Origin: Parapristionchus giblindavisi
Taxonomy: Eukaryota; Nematoda; Chromadorea; Rhabditida; Diplogasteridae
Assembly (NCBI GenBank): GCA_943737045.1
Contig: CALSFV010000319.1
Location: forward strand, 62,001-126,000
DNA length: 64,000 bases
Direction of reading: 5' to 3'
This document shows, piece after piece, positions 11,374 to 24,318 of the stretch. A program made the position numbers and the translations under genes. The notes beneath the pieces were generated by a model. That model saw nothing but the letters and a program-made list of their open reading frames with translations, was not told where the DNA came from and searched no databases. Every line of letters starts with the position of its first letter. Within the stretch, counting starts at the first letter, position 1.

Positions 11374-13087
11374 TAATTGTAGCATGCTATGATGTTGCAT
11401 GAAGGTGTAGGCACGTACTAAACTGTTGTAAACTGTAACAACGCAATGCTAAATCGATCCGACAACTGTATCTGTCGCCCAAAATGTTCGTATCCGACGG
11501 ACGGCCAAAATGCGGCCGCAACAAGGTCGATTAGTTATCCGGTTGAGGGTAATTTAGCAGCGACAACTTGGCCGTCCGTCTGGTTGTCGTGAGACGTCGT
11601 TAAGAAGTTTTGTATTACAAGCACCGATATTCATCGAGAGTTATTGATTTACAATTCTGTAGGTCCTCAACATCGGTGAACACCCCCTGAAGGAGGGCTA
11701 CACAGCATTCGCAGTTGGACAAGGTACCCGCTGTTCAGACTTCTAGTTATTGGAACTTATGTTGTGCCAGTTAGTTATTCACTCGTACTTGGATACGTAT
11801 AAGTATGGGCCTTTTTATAACCATCTCTATCTATTTGTGTTCGCTATCAAACTACTGAAGAATCAGCTTCAAATTTCAGATTCATTCACAATTCAACAAG
11901 AATTCTCGAGGCCCTAATTCTTCGATACACTCATCAATCTCAGATATTTCGCACTGAGGTGCATTATGATTTATTTCTTATTTCTCTTATTTGTTTATCA
12001 ATCAGTTAAAACATTAGTAATGAACCAAAAGATGATAGTGATAGAGTTACATCGCTTGTGCAATTTCGGTTTGGGAGAGATTTATTGATTGTTTTCGAAA
12101 TTGGAAGAAAGGTAGCCTTCTTGTTTTTTTTCGTGTACGATTTGTCACATTAGATAAATATTTTTCTACGGGAGCACAACCGATGTCATTGATTTTGTTA
12201 CACTATATTGTTGAGAGTATCGATTTCTACACGTTTCAAATGCATAACTATATATTTCATTATTTCAGTCGTGGTCAAGGTTCACATATCCACTGATGTC
12301 GTCGAGTCGTGACGGCATTCTATTCGGAGTGATGGAAGTAGTCGATGCACATATTGATAGGATGGCATGGTGAGTGGATGACTTTTGATACGGTAGATAT
12401 GAGCGTGATAATGGAAACAGTAGATATGACAGAATGATTAGTCACATTTAGTAGTTAATTATGAGTTGAATGATTTGATTCACAGTGGATATGGTAGATA
12501 TGGGCGGATTGATTGGAATACTTTGGCTACGGTAGATGTGAGTAGTGTTTGTATGGTTTAGATTTGTCATTTCAATGATCTAGAGTATACTAGCTACTCC
12601 TTTATTTATTCAATTGGCAAAGCGATCGATCAATATACTGTGATTACAGATGTTTGGATCGTTCCTCATCCGCTCTGCTCTGGATTGATGGTTCTCCGTG
12701 CCCAACCAAGCCAAGCCCCTGCTCAAATCGCTCCTGCATCCTCATCTAACTATTGTTTGAATACATGCCTTACTCTCATCCCAACATATTTATTGATTGA
12801 TTGCCCTTTTCATCCTAGCGGACTACCCAATCCCAACAGTGTTCCATTCCCATTAGTTTCTGTAATTATGAAACTACTTGATTTTGTCTTCTTATCGTCT
12901 TCATTGACATTGTATTTGTATCTTTTACTTTCTTTCCTCTTCCTCATCCCTAACGCTCAATCTTTTTGTTGTATTGGTTCTATGCCTGTGTTATTGTATA
13001 TTTTATGTCGATTTGTGCAATAAATAGCTCAAATACAACATTTTGTTTCCTACAGAAAGAATAGTAAAGGATGAAGGGGGCGGAGGG
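11374..13087. other. interior of the 9.7 kb insertion, no gene recognised
   Basis: About 1.7 kb of mixed composition with TAGATATGAG-like short repeats near 12,390-12,540. The longest plus ORF (12,640-13,023, 127 aa) is hydrophobic and shows no known domain. I do not call it. Confidence 0.5.
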
Positions 13088-13240
13088 GGGTGGGGGGTAG
13101 CCAGTATCGCAAGTGGCGCGCCACGATACCTCCTGTTGCGCGTCACATAGGCGCAACTTGCGCGCCACTTGTGAGCACATGCGACGCACCGTGCAACAAG
13201 TGGCGCGCAAGTGGCCGCTAAGTTGCGCGCAAGTGGCGAA
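13088..13240. repeat. ACTTGCGCGCAA repeat cluster, right
   Basis: Counterpart of the cluster at 10,768-10,935; cores such as AAGTGGCGCGC occur in both orientations. Confidence 0.65.
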
Positions 13241-13769
13241 AAAAGACACGAGTCAGCTCACATATCCCGCCTGGGCAGTCCTGACGTCATAGGTCGAATA
13301 GCTAGGTTATCGGTTATCGGTTATCAAAATGTGGTCAGGATTTTCGATTTTTGGGAAATTTTGGCGCAAAATGCGGTTAGGCTTGGTACTTTATTACATA
13401 CTTTTCGACCAATGCCTGACGTCGCTTCAGAAGAACAGGGCTTTTCACTAAAGAATATACGTGTTCGAAAACTGCAAGCGTCATCATTATGCAGCAGTGA
13501 ACTAATCTAATAATACCAATACATCATGGTTGTATTTCTTGATGAGGTGCACACATTGACTCAAATATCAACTTGATATCTTTCCTAAATCAAGTTTCAA
13601 AAAATGAAATAAAGCTTCCTACGACTTTATGGCTATAGCCTGTACAGCTACACGGGGAGGGGCACTTATGTTGACTGCTAGTGTGATGGACGGCGAACTG
13701 GTAGTAGAAGACGTACACCTGAACAAAGGACAATGAACAAAGTTAATCGATAAACAACGATAGTTAACG

Positions 13770-14838
13770 AATCGTTACATTTGCCTTACGCCGTAACGAC
13801 GGAGACGCGGCAGAGGAGGTTACGGTGTAGGCACTCACGGTGTGACAGAACAAGAGAAAGCGACCGCCGGAAAAATTAGAAATGACCGAATGTCTGGCGT
13901 GTCTGCACTCTCGCCTCTCTCGTGCCGTCTGGCGCTCTAGCCCCTGATGCACCCTGATTTGCAAGATTCTCTTACAAAATTCAGGGTTGGTCCCTGTTTC
14001 AGGGTATTTTTTCTACAAAAGTCAGGAATTTTGCGTGATTCTGTGTAACTACCTCCAAGGAGGGAATTTTAAATTTAAATTTATATGAACAGTTTTATTT
14101 TTCTAATTTTTAAATTATTTTTTAAAATGTTTTAATCTTTGTAATCAACTTTCAGGATAAATACAGCTTGTTTCATAGGTGGGCGAGTGAAAACGAATTA
14201 TTTTTGCGCACAGCCTTGCCTTACGTTGCGGGCCTTGCGCAACGCTTTTCCTCGCAAAATTTGGAAAATTTCCAGTCAAATCTACTATGAAATGGCCATG
14301 CGCATAGCCTTGCCTTACAAAACCCCGGTTTGCGCACAGCCTTTCCACCAGCGTGCCCACCTATGGCTTGTTTTATCAGCTTGAAAAACTAATAATGTTT
14401 TTTTATTTGTTATAGTCATTATTACCTATTAAAGTAAGCTATTTTCACAGTGTTTATAGTCTGAGAATGTTGTCCTTTGGTTATGCTATAAATTATGAAG
14501 AGTTCGTCATCTAGTTTATCGGTTAGAGACGTTTCGCGTATTTAAAAGATCATCGGTGACAAAATTACTTCAAACTTAGGTAATACACGATTCATATATC
14601 TACGTAAACAAAATAAAATCAAAGAAAACAAAGAAAATCCCGAGAAAATTGATTGCGAAAGTTTGGTAATTTTTGAAATCAGTGAATTCTCACACAGAAA
14701 TGCCTTAGCGATCACAAACTGCGTTTTTGGTCGCCAGAACACGGTACCCCCTTAAAATTCTCTGCCCACTCTGCGTCTCTAACCATTCCGCCGGTCGGTG
14801 TGTCACACCGTGGCACTTAAGGCAAATGTAACGATACA
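13770..14838. mobile_element. foldback with CGTTACATTTGCCTTA ends
   Basis: CGTTACATTTGCCTTA at 13,771 is mirrored by TAAGGCAAATGTAACG near 14,820-14,835. The interior has a second palindrome around 14,200-14,355 (TTTGCGCACAGCC... versus AACCCCGGTTTGCGCACAGCC) and no coding sequence. Confidence 0.55.
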
Positions 14839-15250
14839 GAAATCAATAACATGTCAGATCTTTCAAAATCAATCAAAAATCAACTAACCCAGCCACTTTG
14901 CGCCGGTGACGGCTTGAGGACGAAGCGACAAGACGCTGAAACATGAAAAAATTAACGGTCTCAAACGCTTTCGACTAAATTGGCATGAATACTAACTACT
15001 TACAATTAAATACCCTTAACATTTCATAAGTAGTAAGATGCTTACTGTTCTAGCAGAGTCGAATTGAACGGGTCCACCTTGAGAGAGCAGAGATTCCCTT
15101 GTTGTTCCCTGTAACAAACTAAATTAGTGAAAAACAACAATTAATGAGCACAGTTAATGAAAGAGCGAACACAACTATAGCCTACTCAACTAGCAAAATA
15201 CTTTAAAAAGTAGAATACAAACTAGTATGCAACGAGAACAACATTATTTA

Positions 15251-16415
15251 CAAGGAGTCTCTTTCAGCTTAAGGTGGCGAAAAGTGACGATTTATAGCTC
15301 ATTTGAAAGCCCTTTCTCTGTAGAATAAGAATGTATGTTTAAAAAATCCGAAACGGTTCTGTACATAGATTTTAAAAAATCCAAAGTTTGAGCAATTTCT
15401 GCCTTGAAATTCTTGTGTAATGGCAGTTGAATTCCCGTACAATGATGGGCTACTTCTCCGCGATCTCCCACCGAGCTAGTGGTGGCGCAGTGGTAAAGAT
15501 GCCTCTTACAATTTTTGCGCTGCGGGTTCGATCCCCACCGATGCGACATGTTTTGCACGATTGTTACACTTGTCTTTTTGTACAGTTTCAAAAAATATCT
15601 TATTCCTATCATGTCTTACTATCCTATTGTCATGTCTCATCCGTTCATTATTAAATAACAGAATTCATTTATTACAAAGTGAAATACAAACAATTAGAAC
15701 AAATCTAACAATCATGGTATTCAGCTACCATGCACATGAAACAAAAGAAGTCCTCGCAATGGCTGCAGCGGATCAGCGACATCCTAGGGCACATGGGAGT
15801 GTGGCAGGGGGTATGTATAGGAAATAGCATAAAGAATAAGAAACAAAGGAGGAAAAATGAAAAAAACTTGAAAGATTCTGAAGAATGTATAGCTAAGCAA
15901 TTGATTGGACAGGGAATTATTGATTGACTTACTCGTTTGTTATTCAAATCTTTGAGTGTTATTCTTTGTTTCATCGAGATTTCTGAAATACGTTGAATCT
16001 TTCAATCAACACTGACAAACTTTCAGATAGATTGTATGCATGGATATCAGTAAGCATATTGGAAATTTTTTTAAAAAAAACATCATAAAAAGACAAGTGT
16101 AAAAATCGTGCAAAACATGTCGCATCGGTGGGGATCGAACCCGCAGCACAAAAAATATAAGCGACATTTTTACCTCTGCGCCACCACTAGCTCGATGGGT
16201 GAGCGCGTAGAAGTAGCCCATCATTGTACGGGAATTCAACTGCCATTACACATGAATTTCAAGGCAGAAATTGCTCAAACTTTGGATTTTTTAAAATCCA
16301 TGTATAGAACCGTTTCTGATTTTTTAAACATGCATTCTTATTCTACAGAGAAAGGGCTTTCAAATGAGCTATAAATCGTCACTTTTCGCCACCTTAAGCT
16401 GAAAGAGACTCCTTG
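15251..16415. mobile_element. foldback with tRNA-like arms (element E2)
   Basis: Terminal inverted repeat CAAGGAGTCTCTTTCAGC, flanked by TTA on both sides (15,248-15,250; 16,416-16,418). Arms extend several hundred bases. Each arm has a tRNA-like segment: A-box-like TGGCGCAGTGG and B-box-like GGTTCGATCCC (plus strand 15,480-15,545; minus strand 16,120-16,195), with 4 of 5 T-stem pairs. No ORF with a recognisable domain. Confidence 0.75.
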
Positions 16416-16677
16416 TTAGTTGAAAAACTTCCATGGCGGGCATGCCGACGTGAACAAACAAGAAAGGTATTAGCAAACATCGCCGAACTATTTTACGGCT
16501 CTCGATGAAACGGCTCGACTTACCGTAGTTGGGCCATTATTTAAGCCAAAAGTTTAGCTCAACTTTGTGACTTAAATAACAGCCCCACTTCGAACCAAAT
16601 TATTGGCTCAACCACCAAAATAATGGCTCAACTTTTCACACTCGACCAAATTATTGGCCCCCCTAAAAATGCGGAGA

Positions 16678-19215
16678 TTATATTATTTAAAATATTATTA
16701 CTATTTTATTATTATTATTAAATTAGTTCGATGTGTGGATTTACTAGCGCGTGCAGAATCGATGTTCAGAGCGAAGAAATTTTAAAAAAAAAGCATACCA
16801 AGTGTCATTATTACACTTGTATTCAATGTTCAATACCCTCCATTCCTCGATCATCATCTAGCCCTAGAATCCATTCGTTTAATATTTATTGTTTTAAAGC
16901 CACACCCCAAGCTAATTTGAATCTGTCCGCATTGGCAATACTCTATCGCAGGCAAAGAAAGCGAGAGAATGTGGCCAGAGCGGAGAGTTTCAAATTAGCT
17001 TGGGTGTTGCTTTAAATACACGTTTACCTTGCGGTAATCTATATAAATATAGATACATCCAAATAAGGAAATCGCTATGCACACTCCTATGGCGATTGCC
17101 AGAGCGATGAGTAACGGCATCAATTCACCGCCGCCTCCCGAACTGCAATATTATAGATGTTTCGCGAATCGTAAAACTTGATGATTGGTCTAGTCAGAAG
17201 CGTTCGCATGGCGAGCGATATACCGTAGCCATCTTTCGCGCTGGGAGAACCTAGATGTTTTACTGCTCATCATCACTTAGTTTGCGTTATTTTTTTTTCT
17301 CCGGCAAGAGCCTCTTAGTTACTTTCATTGTGCCGCCGTGGAACTATACAAATTCCCCTCTTTTGCTGCGCAATACTCTGACTCCGCTCAAATTTTGGAG
17401 TGTGTTTTTCTCAAAGGTGGAGAAGTTTACTAACCAGGGAACCACTTAACCATACCCCATTTTTCTTTAATTTTGATTTCTTAACGCGAATCTTCATGGA
17501 ATAAGGTTTCCGAAAAGGTAGGTCAAAAGAATCACATTCGCGTTTTAAGCCCATTTTTCGGCTTCTGAAAAAAGTACTAGATTTGCATCTCACCCCCCCC
17601 CCCTTTTTCTTGCCGCAGAATAGACTCTCGGAAGGAAGTTTAGGGAGACAGCTAGCTGGTCGAGTGGTGTAGTGGTCTGGAGCGCTTGCGCTCACTCAGT
17701 CTTTTGGTGGTTCAATTCCTTTATGCAACAAAGATTTTTGCTATTTTTTCTATGGATGGTAAAAACGATATTTTTAATTTGAAAATTATTCTTTAATCGA
17801 AACAATAACCCAATAAACTTGAATTAGGAAAACAACTGATTACAAAATTACATTACAAAATGATTACAAAATTGCCCAACGTTATAATCTCCTTCGCTTT
17901 GTATCCCAAATGCACTAGTCCTTCGTGTTTGCTGGTTTCATTTCCTATGGCGTTTATAAGTGTGGTTTCATGTCCCAGAAGCCTTCACCCCTTCTCACCC
18001 CAAAGCAAGTAATGTTCACAGTTTCCATAGTTGTTTTCATAGTTGAAGTTTATTGGATTATTGTTTCGGTTAAAGAATAATTTTCAAATTAAAAATATCG
18101 TTTTTACCATCCATAGAAAAAATAGCAAAAATCTTTGTTGCATAAAGGAATTGAACCACCAAAAGACTGAGTGAGCGCAAGCGCTCCAGACCACTACACC
18201 ACTCGACCAGCTAGCTGTCTCCCTAAACTTCCTTCCGAGAGTCAACTCTGCGGCAAGAAAGAGGGGGGTGAGATGCAAATCTAGTGTTTTTTTCAGAAGC
18301 CGAAAAATGGGCTTAAAACGCGAATGTGATTCTTTTGACCTACCTTTTCGGAATCCTTATTCCATGAAGATTCGTGTCAAGAAATCAAAATTAAAGAAAA
18401 ATGGGGTATGGTTAAGTGGTTCCCTTGTAAGTTTTTCGGCATTTGCTTGGTGCATGAAAAACTTTTGTAATTCTATACTATTCTGAGGTCATATCCATGA
18501 ACGCTGGTATATCGCTGACAAACGTGACGTCACAAGCGTCGGGGATGAATTTTTTCGATAAACGCCACCTACGCTCGTGACGTCACATTTGGATCAAACG
18601 GTTTGCCAGCGTTCCTGAATTCATAACCTCATGATTTTTGATAGAATAAAGTCAATCGATAAAATGCCAATATTCACTTTTTCACGGATTAATTAAACTT
18701 CATTAATAAATAAAATTAATATTTAACAGTGTTCAATGGGTTTTACATATATATCATTCTATTCGTTTTTGAGAAAGATTGTACTGTACAATACAGTACA
18801 CTGTACAATTATGCTACTTTTGATGGCCAGTCACGAAAAGAAAAGAAAAAAAACGCGAGAGAGAGTGCGAAACGAAGAGAGCGATGAGGATAGATATTAT
18901 AGAATTAAAACTGTCCGAACAATACAAATTCCGCTCATTGCCGCGCAATAGTCTGACCCCGCCCCGACATTCATTTTCGCTTGTTTTATTGAATTTTATT
19001 TTATTTTCTCGTCATTTTTTTTCGGGCTTTCAACAAAAATAAAGATATATGCATTAAAAAAACGCACGGAAATCCACCCGAAAATTTGGCGAAAATTTTG
19101 GAGTGCGTTTTTCTCAACGGTCGAGAGGTTTAATAAGTTCGGCATTTGCGTAGTGTATGAAAAACTTTTGTAATTCTATAATACCCTCTCCTCCCGTGGT
19201 ATGTGCTTCTCGATT
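16678..19215. repeat. segmental duplication unit A, right part
   Basis: About 99 percent identical to 22,572-25,105. Contents: MITE copy 16,897-17,012, tRNA-like foldback 17,434-18,427, a GACGTCAC palindromic stretch at about 18,490-18,640, and AT-rich spacer. It breaks off at the join with the LTR element near 19,215. Confidence 0.85.
17434..18427. mobile_element. foldback with tRNA-like arms (element E3), unit A copy
   Basis: Ends CCAGGGAACCACTTAACC and its near-complement GGTTAAGTGGTTCCCTTG, flanked by TAA (17,431-17,433; 18,428-18,430). Arms of about 300 bp. Each arm contains a tRNA-like stretch with A-box-like TGGTGTAGTGG and B-box-like GGTTCAATTCC (17,650-17,725 plus; mirrored at 18,140-18,215). 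A duplicate copy is at 23,326-24,318. Confidence 0.75.
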
Positions 19216-20017
19216 TTGTATCGTCTCGTAGACGAGATTGAGATTCTGTCATGGAATCAACATTGGCTACTGGAACTAATGCAACACGATTTTCTGCCTC
19301 TTGACGGAACGATTGATGATTATCATGAGTTTGATGATCTGTGATTGTATCAATATTAGAATTGATGGACTGATCAGTGTTGTTCACAGATAGAGATGAA
19401 TCACTAATGATAGTTCCGAGGTCACATGACTGAAGTTGCTCACAATTCGTGATAATATACTTTGGTTCATCATTCATGGGAAGAGATTGACTTGGATTTG
19501 AATTGAAAGAGGGATTATTTGAATCAGGCTCCTTTTCATGAGTAATATTGAATAGAGTGGTGGACGATTGATATTGTGATTCGTCTGATCCATCGAATAG
19601 ACGAATATTCATTGAAGAAAATAGAGGGAGGGAAGATTGACTATTACTGAACGGTACGGTTTCATCAGGGTCAATATTGAGATGAGAGCATTTTAGTTGT
19701 TTAGCGAACAATATTGATTCGTGACCCATTCTGATAGAGTCTTGAAATTGATCAATTGATAATTTGACAAGACTGTTCACATCTTGTTCCATCTGTTTTG
19801 ATGGTGAATATGTGATGTTTGACACAGAATTAAACTCATTGAGTAGTTGATTGAGTTTGGAAATTGCTAGATTAGCTTCTGTATAAAGAGGTTTGAACTC
19901 TTCGTCAGTCTCAATCTCGTTCATTCGAACTACTAAACGAGGAATACTCTGAGTTAGTTCATGAATTGACTTCACGATGCTTACCCGTGATTGATTGGTT
20001 TGGTCTTGTTCACTCAT
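19130..20017 (-). pseudogene. truncated gag-like ORF fused to duplication breakpoint
   Basis: The first about 265 residues match the 393-aa LTR ORF. Near 19,216 the element sequence stops and unit A DNA begins, so the last about 30 residues are chimeric. The junction has a few bases of shared sequence (GATT). This is a by-product of the segmental duplication, not a designed fusion. Confidence 0.85.
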
Positions 20018-20153
20018 GATGAAATATGTAGAGTGAATTGAATTGATAGAAGGAATTGAATATGGAATGAATTTGAATAGAATTGAACTGAATAATTAAT
20101 TTGATATTGAATTGAATGATTGCTGCCACGCGGGTCTTGAATAATTTGACCAA

Positions 20154-20939
20154 TGCACCATATAACGACTTCCGACGGAAGCGTTGTTGAAAATGGTTAA
20201 CACGGAGGAGAAACTACCCTTGCCCTTTATTTTGGTACAATGATAGTGTGGAGACAAAGAGATGAGATGGATATAAATCAATAATATTTATTAGGAATAG
20301 TTACAATTAATACGGGAACTAAGTGTAGGCGAAGGATGGTTGTTGACGACGAGAAGGAGGCGAGAATGCCTGTAGATGTTGTACGAAGAGAGCTTGAATG
20401 CCGATGGGATGAAGTCGTGATGACGACAGAAGAGATTTGAGGCCGTGATACGGCAGTGAGATTGAAGCCGTGATACGGCAGATAAGAATTGAATTGGTTG
20501 GTGATACACAACCAATGAATGAATGAATGAATGAAAGGCTTGGTGCCTGAGAAAGAAGACGGCTGATAGCCGGAGTTGACAATTCGAAAGAAAGTGAACT
20601 GAACTAATCAATGAATGAAAGGCCTGATGCCTGGGAAAGAAGACGGCTGATAGCCGGAGTTGACAATTCGAAAAGAATGAACTGAACTAATGAATGAATG
20701 AAAGGCCTGATGCCTGGGAAAGAAGACGGCTGATAGCCGGAGTTGACAATTCGAAAAGAATGAACTGAACTGAAGTTATGATGCTGTGATGGCTATTTAT
20801 ACGCGCCAACTCAATTAGCATATGAATATGCTAATTCAACAGTGTCTGGTGTCAGTAAGTCTGTTGTTGGGTGCATCTATTATAATATGCAAATTAGGAT
20901 ACGAAGTTTGATGTTTGAAAGTAGTGACAAGTCACTACA
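20154..20939 (-). repeat. LTR copy 4 at the duplication join
   Basis: Complete 786-bp LTR like copy 2, followed by the same unique junction as copy 3 (TCAGTTTATCG). It lacks the 6-bp insertion found in copy 3. Confidence 0.75.
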
Positions 20940-21736
20940 TCAGTTTATCGATAGTTAGATTCATGAACGAATCATGATTGTTATCGCAAGCAAATACGCG
21001 CTTTTTGAAAAATGAAAATCTGATTAGGATTGTAACTCGCGAAAATGTGATAGTGTGATAATTTTAGGATTTTAAGTCGCGAAAATGTGATAATTTTGAT
21101 AATTTTGGAAAAAACAATTCAGGCACAACCAAAAATTTGGTTAGTATGGCATATTTTAGCCTCCCAAACAGGTACGCGATCGCTACTATAAACATAATGT
21201 TCAACTTTTTATTCTTCGAGAAAAGCCCCAGGCGTGGTGGAGCGTGTTGCAGCGCTATACCGCCTGGAGCCTGTTGAAAAGGCTTACGTGCACCACCGCA
21301 TGCTCCAACTTCGGCTCTTCAGTTCTAACTCGCTTATGAAGAAGCCGCAAACGAATAAGATTATGGGCATCGAAAACAAATCTCGTCGATAAAAATTGAA
21401 TTGTCACCAAGCATAAAAAATAGAAATAAATACAAATATGAATAAAAAATAGATTTTATTAATTATTTCAAAATTAGTTAATGATTTAATATATAAATCC
21501 GGATAGGAACGGAAAAAAATAACCAGAGAAAATACGACCAATCGAATCACAAATAGCACTCAAAACTAAACAATAATATCGGAACAATTTATATATATTT
21601 ATGAAACAAAACATGTGTGTAGAGCAGTATTAAATAAATCACAGAAAGCTCTCGACAGGGATTGATGTTGAAAGAGGGTATGATAATAGGACATGAATTG
21701 GGTTTGATTTTTTTTAAAAATTCGTTGTATTCGTAC

Positions 21737-22238
21737 CAGGGCTGTGCGGAAAATTGTTTTCGGAAAATTTCGGAAAACGGAAATTTTCCGATATTATTTT
21801 TCGGAAAATTCGGAAAATACGGAAAATTTCGGAAAAATCGAAATTTGCCTAAAAATATATAAATTTTCGTGTTTAACAAAATTATTCTTTTAGTCAACTC
21901 ATGAAAATCACAACATCAACAAAGAACAAGATCAAGAACATAATACAACAACAAATAATTATAAGTCATAACCAAGGATGGGAATGTTCGTAGCAAGGAA
22001 GAGCAATTGATGCAACTTACCGTATACTTGTATATTAAATATCACGAGTGGAATATTTCCCAAGCACCATAATCATAGAAAAATCGACTTTCTTCTATTT
22101 TTCTTTAAAATTCGGAAAATTTTAAAGGTTCGGAAATTTTTTAAAAATTCGGAAAATATTCCGACGGAAAAATATCCCGATTTTTCTCGGAAAATTCGGA
22201 AAATCGGAAAATCGGAAAACGGAAAATGCACAGCCCTG
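21737..22238. mobile_element. hAT-type foldback, unit B copy
   Basis: Same termini and 8-bp target ATTCGTAC (21,729-21,736; 22,239-22,246) as the copy at 6,146-6,647. It arose by segmental duplication, not by a second transposition, since the flanks match too. Confidence 0.85.
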
Positions 22239-23325
22239 ATTCGTACTATGTTTCGGACATTGGGTTATCAAAACGACAACAAAGACAGGAGCGAGGAACC
22301 TGAAAAAAAACTTTCTATTAAATATCGCATTCTAATTTGTTTAGGCACACCACAAGTGCTCAAACTATGTAAAATAACTTTGTTATATTTCTGCCTTCAC
22401 AGTTTGCTCACGAGATCTTTGAAGACACTCCCCGAGCTTATTTTCCTCTCCGCAATGGTAACACTCTCACGAAGACAAAGAAAAGGCAAAGAAAAACATT
22501 GCCAGAGCGGAGAGTTTCAAATTATATTATTATTATATTATTATTTAAAAAAATATTATTATTGTTATTATTATATTATTTAAAATATTATTACTATTTT
22601 ATTATTATTATTAAATTAGTTCGATGTGTGGATTTACTAGCGCGTGCAGAATCGATGTTCAGAGCGAAGAAATTTAAAAAAAAAAGCATACCAAGTGTCA
22701 TTATTACACTTGTATTCAATGTTCAATACCCTCCATTCCTCGATCATCATCTAGCCCTAGAATCCATTCGTTTAATATTTATTGTTTTAAAGCCACACCC
22801 CAAGCTAATTTGAATCTGTCCGCATTGGCAATACTCTATCGCAGGCAAAGAAAGCGAGAGAATGTGGCCAGAGCGGAGAGTTTCAAATTAGCTTGGGTGT
22901 TGCTTTAAATACACGTTTACCTTGCGGTAATCTATATAAATATAGATACATCCAAATAAGGAAATCGCTATGCACACTCCTATGGCGATTGCCAGAGCGA
23001 TGAGTAACGGCATCAATTCACCGCCGCCTCCCGAACTGCAATATTATAGATGTTTCGCGAATCGTAAAACTTGATGATTGGTCTAGTCAGAAGCGTTCGC
23101 ATGGCGAGCGATATACCGTAGCCATCTTTCGCGCTGGGAGAACCTAGATGTTTTACTGCTCATCATCACTTAGTTTGCGTTATTTTTTTTCTCCGGCAAG
23201 AGCCTCTTAGTTACTTTCATTGTGCCGCCGTGGAACTATACAAATTCCCCTCTTTTGCTGCGCAATACTCTGACTCCGCTCAAATTTTGGAGTGTGTTTT
23301 TCTCAAAGGTGGAGAAGTTTACTAA

Positions 23326-24318
23326 CCAGGGAACCACTTAACCATACCCCATTTTTCTTTAATTTTGATTTCTTAACGCGAATCTTCATGGAATAAGGTT
23401 TCCGAAAAGGTAGGTCAAAAGAATCACATTCGCGTTTTAAGCCCATTTTTCGGCTTCTGAAAAAAGTACTAGATTTGCATCTCACCCCCCCCCCTTTTTC
23501 TTGCCGCAGAATAGACTCTCGGAAGGAAGTTTAGGGAGACAGCTAGCTGGTCGAGTGGTGTAGTGGTCTGGAGCGCTTGCGCTCACTCAGTCTTTTGGTG
23601 GTTCAATTCCTTTATGCAACAAAGATTTTTGCTATTTTTTCTATGGATGGTAAAAACGATATTTTTAATTTGAAAATTATTCTTTAATCGAAACAATAAC
23701 CCAATAAACTTGAATTAGGAAAACAACTGATTACAAAATTACATTACAAAATGATTACAAAATTGCCCAACGTTATAATCTCCTTCGCTTTGTATCCCAA
23801 ATGCACTAGTCCTTCGTGTTTGCTGGTTTCATTTCCTATGGCGTTTATAAGTGTGGTTTCATGTCCCAGAAGCCTTCACCCCTTCTCACCCCAAAGCAAG
23901 TAATGTTCACAGTTTCCATAGTTGTTTTCATAGTTGAAGTTTATTGGATTATTGTTTCGGTTAAAGAATAATTTTCAAATTAAAAATATCGTTTTTACCA
24001 TCCATAGAAAAAATAGCAAAAATCTTTGTTGCATAAAGGAATTGAACCACCAAAAGACTGAGTGAGCGCAAGCGCTCCAGACCACTACACCACTCGACCA
24101 GCTAGCTGTCTCCCTAAACTTCCTTCCGAGAGTCAACTCTGCGGCAAGAAAGAGGGGGGTGAGATGCAAATCTAGTGTTTTTTTCAGAAGCCGAAAAATG
24201 GGCTTAAAACGCGAATGTGATTCTTTTGACCTACCTTTTCGGAATCCTTATTCCATGAAGATTCGTGTCAAGAAATCAAAATTAAAGAAAAATGGGGTAT
24301 GGTTAAGTGGTTCCCTTG
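23326..24318. mobile_element. foldback with tRNA-like arms (E3), unit B copy
   Basis: Duplicate of 17,434-18,427 with the same TAA flanks and the same tRNA-like segments in both arms. Confidence 0.75.

Larger units (their letters stand above)
6981..16677. mobile_element. 9.7 kb inverted-repeat insertion absent from the duplicate locus
   Basis: Starts TCTCCGCAT and ends ATGCGGAGA, with the next bases GGGGGGCC/GGCCCCCC also mirrored. TTA flanks both sides. Unit B has an empty site at 22,571/22,572 where the two flanks join directly. Subterminal DNA (6,990-7,310 and 16,520-16,677) repeats GGCCAATAATTTGGTC-like units. The interior carries nested foldbacks and no convincing transposase. A TTA target and inverted ends would fit a PIF/Harbinger-like non-autonomous element, but the family assignment is tentative. 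Confidence 0.7.

Noticed and set aside
12640..13023. 127-aa hydrophobic ORF in the large insertion
   Set aside because: No conserved motif, no splice-linked exons, inside nested transposons.
18490..18640. Regulatory CRE-like site pair GTGACGTCAC
   Set aside because: The two sites are mirrored parts of a palindromic repeat copied in both duplication units, so they are more simply explained as transposon arms.
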